Assembly: GCA_034437075.1 (NCBI GenBank)
Contig: DAOTVD010000116.1
Location: 1 to 6,056, forward strand
Direction: 5' to 3'
Source of the DNA: DAOTVD01 sp034437075
Lineage (GTDB): Bacteria; Chloroflexota; Anaerolineae; Aggregatilineales; J027
Length of the DNA stretch: 6,056 nucleotides
Below are positions 1-5,273 of this stretch, one piece after another (within the stretch, counting starts at the first letter, position 1; every line of letters starts with the position of its first letter). The position numbers were made by a program, and so were the translations under genes. A model generated the notes under the pieces. The model searched no databases. It saw only the letters and a program-made list of their open reading frames with translations, and had not been told where the DNA came from.

Positions 1-390
1 TGGCGCTTGCTCATCCGTCAGCGTCATCCCCGGTTTTAGATAGGCCGTTAAATCCGGCATACCGATAGGGGTTACATCGGCATGATCACCTTGGGCCCAG
101 GCAAAAAGGATAGGCTGCCCAAGCTGCACGGCAATAGGGTTCAGAAGCTCTGGCGCTGGCTTGCCGATAAGCCGCGTCCAGCCATTTTCGGACGGCGCAA
201 GAAACATGCGCACGGTGGCCCGCACACGAGGTGGGGTACCTGTGCCGCCAGGAAAGGGATTATAGGGCTGCCAACCTGCGTTTTCATGGGCCGTTTTGCA
301 GGCTGTGGATAGCGCTTGGGCCTGGGCACTGGGCACATAGATGCTACACCAATCGAAGGCGCGGTCTGGCAACCAGGGCAGAGAATCCAT
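1..390 (-). CDS. Hypothetical protein, N-terminal 130 residues (runs off left edge)
   Basis: An open frame of exactly 130 codons, without a stop, starts at ATG 390 and leaves the window at base 1, so the C-terminus is missing. It begins MDSLPWLPDRAFDWCSIYVP and later has WQPYNPFPGGTGTPP and a segment starting WTRLIGKPAPELLNPIAVQL. No signal peptide, membrane segment or catalytic motif is visible and I do not recognise the family. Composition is rich in Pro, Ala and Trp, as in a folded soluble protein. The start is the only ATG between the in-frame stop at 430-432 and the body. A weak AGAG lies 6 bases upstream of it. The gene begins 22 bp after the stop of the RecD2-type helicase on the same strand, with no terminator between, so co-transcription is likely. 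That does not establish a shared function. Certainty that it is a gene is fairly high; its function is unknown. Confidence 0.7.
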   Translation of the reverse strand, partial: MDSLPWLPDRAFDWCSIYVPSAQAQALSTACKTAHENAGWQPYNPFPGGTGTPPRVRATVRMFLAPSENGWTRLIGKPAPELLNPIAVQLGQPILFAWAQGDHADVTPIGMPDLTAYLKPGMTLTDEQAP

Positions 391-412
391 ACGGTGCTCT
401 ACTTTCTGAGTG

Positions 413-2704
413 TCACAATAAGCGGGGTGTCATGGTCTTGGCATTAAATTCATGCCATATACGATGTGCAAGCGCCGTATAGCGTTGTTGGACTTTGTTA
501 TTGCGGACGGCGATCCCGACGGCTTTACGCATGCCGACCAAGACTACCATTTCTTTGGCGCGGGTAATGGCAGTGTATAGCAAGTTACGTTGAAGCATGA
601 TGTAGTGCTGGGACATAATGGGCATAACAATGACCGGGTATTCTGACCCCTGGGCACGATGCACGGTGCATGCATACGCCAGTGTAATGTCATCCATGTC
701 AATAAACTTATATTCTTGCAACTGGTTTTCAAATTCGATCATGAAAAGCTTTTCTTTGGGGTCTATTTTCAGGATATAGCCTGTATCGCCATTAAATACC
801 CCCCGCTCGTAATTATTCCGGGTTTGCATGACTTTATCCCCAGCCCGGAAAATGCGATTACCTATTTTGGCTTCGGCACTTCTATGGGGTGGGTTCAGGC
901 GATCTTGCAGGGCGGTGTTGAGCGCAGTAACCCCGATGGGTGTGCGATACATGGGTGCCAATACCTGAACATCCGTCAAAGGGTTGTACCCAAATTTTTC
1001 TGGTAAGCGTCGGTGTACGATATCCACCACCAATTCGGCGGCTTCTTCGGGGTCTTGTTCGTTAAAGAAGAAAAAATCATTGCTCTGATTATCCAAAATG
1101 GGCTGCTGGCCTTCATTAATGCGGTGCGCATTTTGAATAATGGAACTGCCCCGCGCCTGGCGAAAGATCGCATTCAGGCGTGTGACCGGAAAACATCTGG
1201 ATTTTATTAGGTCGCGCAGAACATCGCCGGGGCCAACACTCGGCAACTGATCGACATCCCCCACCAACACAACATGTGAATTGGGGTTTACTGCGCGGAT
1301 CAACGAAAAAAAGAGTTTAATATCAATCATGGAGGCTTCATCAATAATGATGACATCTTCCTCAAGCAAATTGTGGTTATCGCGAGAGAAGCCTAGGGGC
1401 GAGCCACCCAATAAGCGGTGAATGGTGGTGGCTTTGCGCCCGGTGGCCTGGCTCAAACGTTTGGCGGCTCGCCCCGTGGGGGATGCGAGCGCATAGCTAG
1501 CCATATGATTGTCCAGTAGATTAATGAGAGTGCGCAATGTCGTCGTTTTGCCCGTTCCAGGCCCGCCCGTTAGGATACTGAGCTTGGAGGTTACCGCCAT
1601 GTGGATGGCTTTTTCTTGGAGTGTCGTTAAGGTGAGGTTATGATGCGTGGTCACAGTTTGCAATTGGCTTTGCCATTCGCTTGGCGATAATGTCTGAAAG
1701 CCTCTGAGTTTCGAACCAGACCGAACGTCCATCAAACGGGATAGATAGGATGCGGCTTCCGTTTCGCAATAATGCAGAAAAGGCCCGTAGGTAACTTGCA
1801 TAAACTCCGGCTGCGTATTGTCAATTGGCGTACCAGGGTAAGGAATGCGATCTTGCACAATATAGCCTTCAGTGACCAACGTGTGCAGCGCTTGGGCGAG
1901 CGGTTCCATAAACCTGGCTGCATCTTCCAACAGTTCAGCCGCATAATTAATCAGTTGCTGGGCTGGGAAATACACATGCCCCTTCGACACCGTTTCATCT
2001 AGAGCATACATTAGCGCTGCCTGCATGCGGCTGGGCGAGTCATGCGGTAAGCCGAGTTGTTGGGCGATGGCGTCGGCTCTCTTGAAGCCGATCCCATGAA
2101 TATCCCGCGATAATTGATACGGGTCTGTTTGCAAGATGTGCACGGCACTCTGCTTTTGATCCGTATAATATTTATGTATTTTTAGCGCTAATGCACTAGT
2201 GATGCCATACTGTTGCAGGAACATCATAATATCGGCCACATTGCGCTCTTGTATCCAGCTTTCCAGAATTTTTTTAGCGCGTTTGTCTCCGATTGAGTCG
2301 ACTTCGAGCAATCGTTTTTCGGCGTCTGGGCTGTCCAGAATATCGATGGTGTCGAGCCCATAATGATCGACAATTTTATCGGCAGTTTTCTGCCCAATGC
2401 TATCGATGAGGCCACTACCCAAAAAACGCCGGATCCCCTCTAACGTAGCGGGCATAATGCGCTGAATTTGCTCGACGGTGAATTGTGTGCCATATTTCGG
2501 ATGCATCGACCATTTGCCCGTGGCACGCACATCGTCCCCCGCTTGAAATGGCGGCATTGAGCCTACGACAATCAAATTATCATCTGCATCGGTTTGGTTT
2601 TTGATGAGCCCTGCTTTCATCACGCAGAAATAAGTATCTTCATCATAATATATAATATGTTTAACGTTAACTTCAAGGGTAATGAGGTCTTGATCTTCCA
2701 GCAC
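413..2704 (-). CDS. recD2: RecD2-type ATP-dependent DNA helicase (SF1B)
   Basis: A 763-residue superfamily 1B helicase, expected to unwind DNA 5'-3' in the cytoplasm during repair and replication-fork maintenance. Order: N-terminal OB-like domain (about 1-80), helix-hairpin-helix region (about 86-220, three GIG/SIG-type turns including LLEVDSIGDKRAKKI and DIHGIGFKRADAI), linker domain, then the motor. Walker A is GGPGTGKTTT (380-389), Walker B IIIDEAS (452-458), motif III VLVGDVDQLPSVGPG (479-493), motif IV around NAIFRQA (511-517), motif V HRAQGSEYP (682-690) and motif VI LLYTAITRAK (708-717). All key residues are present. The long N-terminus and length near the usual 700-800 residues fit RecD2 rather than the RecD subunit of RecBCD, and no recB or recC is in the window. 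The start is GTG, supported by GGGGA 6 bases upstream. Next gene downstream is the partial ORF at 390. The gene looks poorer in GC than the HEAT and transporter genes. Confidence 0.95.
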   Translation of the reverse strand: MLEDQDLITLEVNVKHIIYYDEDTYFCVMKAGLIKNQTDADDNLIVVGSMPPFQAGDDVRATGKWSMHPKYGTQFTVEQIQRIMPATLEGIRRFLGSGLIDSIGQKTADKIVDHYGLDTIDILDSPDAEKRLLEVDSIGDKRAKKILESWIQERNVADIMMFLQQYGITSALALKIHKYYTDQKQSAVHILQTDPYQLSRDIHGIGFKRADAIAQQLGLPHDSPSRMQAALMYALDETVSKGHVYFPAQQLINYAAELLEDAARFMEPLAQALHTLVTEGYIVQDRIPYPGTPIDNTQPEFMQVTYGPFLHYCETEAASYLSRLMDVRSGSKLRGFQTLSPSEWQSQLQTVTTHHNLTLTTLQEKAIHMAVTSKLSILTGGPGTGKTTTLRTLINLLDNHMASYALASPTGRAAKRLSQATGRKATTIHRLLGGSPLGFSRDNHNLLEEDVIIIDEASMIDIKLFFSLIRAVNPNSHVVLVGDVDQLPSVGPGDVLRDLIKSRCFPVTRLNAIFRQARGSSIIQNAHRINEGQQPILDNQSNDFFFFNEQDPEEAAELVVDIVHRRLPEKFGYNPLTDVQVLAPMYRTPIGVTALNTALQDRLNPPHRSAEAKIGNRIFRAGDKVMQTRNNYERGVFNGDTGYILKIDPKEKLFMIEFENQLQEYKFIDMDDITLAYACTVHRAQGSEYPVIVMPIMSQHYIMLQRNLLYTAITRAKEMVVLVGMRKAVGIAVRNNKVQQRYTALAHRIWHEFNAKTMTPRLL

Positions 2705-2782
2705 GGTTTGTCCCCAGTGTTCTTGATTTCCCGCTTAAGTTGTATAGTAACCTAAATGCATTAAAGAAAGGTAAACGCTTCG
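2705..2782. promoter_or_regulatory. Divergent intergenic region with promoters for the helicase and Nudix genes
   Basis: This is the only space between two divergently transcribed genes, so it should hold both promoters. It is clearly AT-richer than its surroundings from about 2735 on. For the plus strand, TATAGT at 2743-2748 is a reasonable -10 element (5 of 6 to TATAAT). The 17-bp spaced -35 (TTCTTG at 2720) is poor, and TTGATT at 2723 is too close. It would give a leader of roughly 28 bases. For the minus strand, TATACA or TACTAT in the same AT-rich block are weak -10 candidates with no convincing -35. An AAAGG at 2767-2771, 11 bases before the GTG, may be the Nudix ribosome-binding site. 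No clear operator is seen. Confidence 0.35.
2711..2715 (-). promoter_or_regulatory. Shine-Dalgarno site of the RecD2-type helicase gene
   Basis: On the minus strand GGGGA lies 6 bases upstream of the GTG at 2704. This decides for the GTG start. The next plausible in-frame starts would cut into the conserved N-terminal domain. Confidence 0.6.
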
Positions 2783-3772
2783 GTGCCTATTTATCGGGAT
2801 GGATATATTCAGTATATACGAAATTATGTAGGATCAAAACTCATCTACCTCGTTTATGCCGTTGGTGTGGTCTTCAATGAGGCCGGAGAGGTGCTCGTCG
2901 CCCGGCGCTACGAATTCGATTGGTGGGATTTGCCGGGTGGGGCTAAAGAACTCGATGAAAGCATTAGCGCCTGTGTCGTGCGCGAAATCTACGAAGAAAC
3001 TGGCTTAAACGTGGCGATAGACCGGGCCATTGGCATCTATACCCATCCTGAATACATGGTTCAGTACCCTCATGGCGATTGGGTGCAGCCCTGGACGGTG
3101 GCGTTCCAGTGCCGCGTCGTGGGTGGAGCCCCCCAGCCCGATGGTCGGGAAACACTAAGCATTCATTTTCGTCCCCTCGATGATTTATTGCCCCATCCCC
3201 ACCGCCTCTTTGATCATATCTTGCGCGATGTCCGCCAGCACCCTACAGGCAGGCTACGGTATGATGTCCCATTCCGAGCGTCTGATGCGCGGCCTTTCTT
3301 TCCGCTATTGCGGGCACACATTAAGCGCGATCCGATTATTTTACCCGGTGCCCTTGTTCTGATACAAAATGCCCACGGACATATTCTAGTCACAAAGCGT
3401 GCACACATCGAGCCCGAAACCTGGGATATTCCGGGCGGGTTTTGCGATTTGGGGGAAAGTGCCAGCCATACCGCAATTCGCGAAATTCAGGAAGAAACCA
3501 ACTTGACCATCGCGATTCACCGCGCCATTGGCATCTATAGCGATCCGGCGCTAATGTACGGCGAATATACCAATGGTGATCAGGTATATGGTGTCGGGGT
3601 TTTGTTTGAGGCGCGCATTGTGGCAGGGACCTTGCAAGCCGATGGCACAGAAACCACATCTGTTGCCTTCAAATCGCCGGACGAATTATTATCTCAGCCC
3701 CATGTGCGCCCCCAAACGCGCCAGATCATACATGACTTGGGTCAACCGGAGCAAGCCCCGTTTATTCATTAA
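2783..3772 (+). CDS. Tandem Nudix hydrolase (two Nudix domains)
   Basis: A 329-residue soluble protein of two Nudix domains; Nudix enzymes hydrolyse nucleoside diphosphates linked to another moiety, using Mg-binding glutamates. Domain 1 (about 20-130) has a canonical box: G53, E59, then REIYEETGL at 67-75. Domain 2 (about 185-305) has G219, E225, then REIQEETNL at 233-241, with all metal-binding glutamates present but Asn240 where the consensus has Gly. The halves are clearly duplicated: RAIGIY recurs at 81-86 and 247-252, and D/ADG.ET..(I/V).F..(L/P)D(D/E)LL occurs near the end of each. YIQYIRNYVGS at the N-terminus has a counterpart FFPLLRAHIKRD before domain 2, so the whole unit seems duplicated. 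Single-domain relatives are usually about 150-170 residues. The start is GTG, the only one after the in-frame stop at 2762, with AAAGG 11 bases upstream. The substrate cannot be told. It may be monocistronic, as an IS remnant follows. Confidence 0.9.
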   Translation: MPIYRDGYIQYIRNYVGSKLIYLVYAVGVVFNEAGEVLVARRYEFDWWDLPGGAKELDESISACVVREIYEETGLNVAIDRAIGIYTHPEYMVQYPHGDWVQPWTVAFQCRVVGGAPQPDGRETLSIHFRPLDDLLPHPHRLFDHILRDVRQHPTGRLRYDVPFRASDARPFFPLLRAHIKRDPIILPGALVLIQNAHGHILVTKRAHIEPETWDIPGGFCDLGESASHTAIREIQEETNLTIAIHRAIGIYSDPALMYGEYTNGDQVYGVGVLFEARIVAGTLQADGTETTSVAFKSPDELLSQPHVRPQTRQIIHDLGQPEQAPFIH

Positions 3773-3823
3773 TCCAAGGGGCTATATATCAATACCTTCG
3801 CCAAAATAGGCTCTAGCTGAAAC
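3773..3823. other. Short AT-rich gap between the Nudix gene and the IS remnant
   Basis: About 50 bases following the Nudix stop codon hold GGGGCTATATATC and a CTCTAGCTGA. No GC-rich hairpin followed by a T run was found, so I see no intrinsic terminator for the Nudix gene. The left boundary of the insertion-sequence remnant probably lies at the right end of this stretch, but without the opposite end it cannot be fixed. Confidence 0.35.
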
Positions 3824-4170
3824 GGGCATTCTCGTTAAAGTAGTCATTTCGCAAAGAACTACGATACGAGAAGCCCATGCCTGAAATTATACCGTTTCTG
3901 CAATGTTTTGAACCGCATCTATCTTCGACCACACTGCGTCAATTAAGGCACGTGGTCCTCGCGCTGTTGTGTATCCCGCACAGGGCGACTCTGTTGAACC
4001 TATCGCGTTGGACGGAAAAGGGCGGGAGTTATCGTACCTTGCAGCGTTTCTATCAGGCCCCGCTCGACTGGTTATTGCTGCATTGGACGTTTATCCAAAC
4101 GCACCTTATATCACCCGATAGGGACTACATTTTGGCGGCTGATGAAGTGGTGGTCAGCAAAGCGGGCAAG
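3815..4170 (+). mobile_element. Left-end remnant of an IS4/IS701-like insertion sequence
   Basis: This covers the presumed left end, the hairpin before the transposase and the part of the transposase that still resembles its family. The right-hand part, including the rest of the DDE domain and the opposite terminal inverted repeat, is absent: no reverse complement of the ACGGGCATTCTCGTTAAAG stretch near 3822-3840 is found up to the HEAT gene. The left limit is an estimate, as no target-site duplication can be checked with one end gone. The element cannot move on its own. Confidence 0.6.
3824..3876 (+). promoter_or_regulatory. Imperfect hairpin ending at the transposase start codon
   Basis: The left arm 3824-3844 (GGGC, a, TTCTCGT, taaa, GTAGT) pairs with the right arm 3858-3876 (ACTAC, gat, ACGAGAA, GCCC). 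The 13 bases between can add a short inner stem TTT-CGC-AAA. The right arm ends at base 3876, directly before the ATG, and contains GAGAAG, the only purine-rich ribosome-binding candidate. In an RNA begun upstream the site would be buried in the stem, whereas an RNA begun inside the left arm would leave it free. This resembles the known protection of IS10 and IS50 transposases against read-through expression; its role here is inferred. Confidence 0.6.
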
Positions 4171-4233
4171 ATGGTGCTGCTGATCGTGTTGCTCGTAAAG
4201 TGCTTTATTTTTCTGGCGGAATGTACGATCTAG
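3877..4233 (+). pseudogene. Truncated IS4/IS701-like DDE transposase, N-terminal fragment
   Basis: The frame codes 118 residues. Residues 1-98 look like the N-terminus of a DDE transposase of the IS4/IS701 type: a helical segment with STTLRQLRHVVLALL, the signature SRWTEKGGSYRTLQRFYQ (43-60), then YILAADEVVVSKAGK (84-98), where D89 should be the first catalytic Asp. After K98 (base 4170) the sequence becomes a short hydrophobic run ending in a TAG at 4231 that does not fit the family. Intact relatives are, from memory, about 400 residues, so three quarters are missing, including the other two catalytic acids. Start ATG 3877 lies directly beside the hairpin. Family assignment comes from motif recall; the exact IS family is uncertain, but a transposase is highly likely. 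It should be inactive. Confidence 0.8.
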
Positions 4234-4238
4234 TATAA
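4171..4238 (+). pseudogene. Possible 3' fragment of an unrelated gene beyond the IS junction
   Basis: Two bases out of frame with the transposase, bases 4173-4238 encode GAADRVARKVLYFSGGMYDLV followed by TAA. This looks more like a genuine soluble C-terminus (a charged amphipathic helix, then a short end) than the hydrophobic tail read in the transposase frame. The frame is closed upstream by a TGA at 4143, so only some 30 codons are open. It may be the end of a gene joined to the IS by deletion. It is too short to assign and could be chance. Confidence 0.25.
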
Positions 4239-4254
4239 GGTTTCAAACAAGTAT

Positions 4255-4282
4255 CAGACAAGCGCCCATCTCGTGTTAGAAT
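4255..4282 (+). promoter_or_regulatory. Candidate promoter of the HEAT-repeat gene
   Basis: CAGACA at 4255-4260 (4 of 6 to the -35 consensus) and TAGAAT at 4277-4282 (5 of 6 to the -10 consensus) are separated by 16 bp. Transcription would start near 4289, giving a leader of about 26 bases that includes the GGAG site before GTG 4315. The position between the IS scar and the gene fits, but this is a consensus match only. Confidence 0.35.
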
Positions 4283-4301
4283 TTAGTATGTAACTAGAAT
4301 T

Positions 4302-4305
4302 GGAG
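4302..4305 (+). promoter_or_regulatory. Shine-Dalgarno site deciding the HEAT gene start
   Basis: GGAG lies 9 bases before GTG 4315. It overlaps the alternative TTG at 4300, which itself has no purine-rich site upstream. This favours the GTG. Confidence 0.5.
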
Positions 4306-4314
4306 CAGACGCTT

Positions 4315-5013
4315 GTGGCCATACAAGGGCGGTCGAATATCTGGCAAATGCAATCACGCGGCGATGTGGCGGGGATTATCCAGGCATTGGAGGCTCCCAA
4401 TAGCCGCATACGCAGCCGTGCCGTGATGGCTTTGCGCACCTTGGGCGCTGCCGAAGCAGTGCCCCATCTACAAGCTATGCTCGATCGCGAACCCTTGCCC
4501 GAGATACGCGCCATGATCAATGATACGCTCAAGCTATTGGCGGATTATGGCCCGCGACAATCTGAACCCAATGCGCGTGAAAAACGGCGCGAGACCCTGT
4601 TAAAAGAACTGCGTGGCCCCGAAAACGCGCGCATGCGCTATGCTATTCGCGAATTGGGAAAACTGGGTGATCGCCTGGCGGTTGAACCGCTGGTGCTCAT
4701 CTTCCACAGCCCGCAATATCCCCCGGATGTGCGCTTAGAAGCCGCCGAAGCGCTCCTGCGTTTGGAAAGCGCCCCCGCGTCAGCGGCATTGCTAGGCGCC
4801 TTGCGTAAGTCAGATTGGCAGGTTCGGCGCAATGCGGCGGCGGTCTTGGGGCATTTTCGGGCCGATTGGGCCGTAAGGCCCTTGGTGGAATTGATGCATC
4901 AAGACCCGCACCCGACCGTTAGGCGCACGGCATTGGCCGCCTTGCGCCGCATCGACAGCCCCGCCGCGCGGGTAGCCCTGGCCCGCATCAAAGGCACATC
5001 GGACTTGGGGTAA
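4315..5013 (+). CDS. HEAT-repeat protein (PBS-lyase-like HEAT repeats)
   Basis: A 232-residue protein made almost wholly of about six HEAT-like helical repeats, roughly at residues 17-44, 48-76, 92-118, 122-152, 155-182 and 186-214. Repeats 1, 4, 5 and 6 show the typical short form, for example ALEAPNSRIRSRAVMALRTLG, with the conserved pattern (V)R..A..AL..(L/I) in each second helix. A charged linker (about 80-95, with NAREKRRET) separates the second and third repeats. There is no signal peptide or membrane segment, so it should be cytoplasmic. HEAT solenoids serve as binding scaffolds; PBS-lyase-type repeats occur in many bacteria without phycobilisomes, so lyase activity should not be assumed. 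The partner is unknown. The start is placed at GTG 4315 because of GGAG 9 bases upstream; TTG 4300 would add five residues. The gene ends 5 bp from the convergent transporter gene. Confidence 0.85.
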   Translation: MAIQGRSNIWQMQSRGDVAGIIQALEAPNSRIRSRAVMALRTLGAAEAVPHLQAMLDREPLPEIRAMINDTLKLLADYGPRQSEPNAREKRRETLLKELRGPENARMRYAIRELGKLGDRLAVEPLVLIFHSPQYPPDVRLEAAEALLRLESAPASAALLGALRKSDWQVRRNAAAVLGHFRADWAVRPLVELMHQDPHPTVRRTALAALRRIDSPAARVALARIKGTSDLG

Positions 5014-5018
5014 CGAGG

Positions 5019-5273
5019 CTATTCTTTGCTACGTTGTTCGATCTCGCGGATTTTTTGAAAACCATCATCGCCCAGCAGACGGCGCAAGCGTTCAACTTCC
5101 TGTTCATCTAGGGCGTCTGTGTCTCCCATCAGATGATTAATGACGCTATCCATCTCTTTGGTGCTCAGCTTGCTGGCTGCCGTCGCCATGCGCTGAAAGC
5201 GCACCCCAGCAACATTGGGTAATGCGCTGCGGGTGGGGGATTCTCCCTCCGTTTGAGCACGGCGCTTTTCAGT
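5019..5273 (-). other. Charged cytoplasmic-type C-terminal tail of the transporter
   Basis: After the last membrane helix and the basic PTEKRR, about 84 residues follow that are not hydrophobic. The first half is rich in Ser, Thr, Pro and small residues and probably loose; the second half (STKEMDSVINHLMGD, then LDEQEVERLRRLL and FQKIREIEQRSKE) should form two or three amphipathic helices. Most DMT carriers end within a few residues of the last helix. No known domain was recognised. Confidence 0.55.

Noticed and set aside
659..1006. 115-codon open frame on the plus strand inside the helicase gene
   Set aside because: Antisense shadow of the conserved C-terminal helicase motifs; no family resemblance of its own.
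413..2704. Helicase as part of a RecBCD complex or a defence system
   Set aside because: The N-terminal OB and HhH region marks it as stand-alone RecD2 type, and no recB, recC, nuclease or defence-type partner is visible in the window.
3773..3800. Intrinsic terminator after the Nudix gene
   Set aside because: No stem of adequate GC content followed by a T run is present.
4262..4290. Partial direct resemblance of CCCATCTCGTGTTAGAATTTAGTATG to the IS left-end stretch at 3825-3847, as if a second IS end
   Set aside because: A terminal repeat should be inverted, not direct, and the match is broken by several gaps; probably chance.
4315..5013. HEAT protein as a phycobilisome lyase
   Set aside because: Only the general repeat is shared; no phycobiliprotein gene is present and such repeats are widespread as scaffolds.
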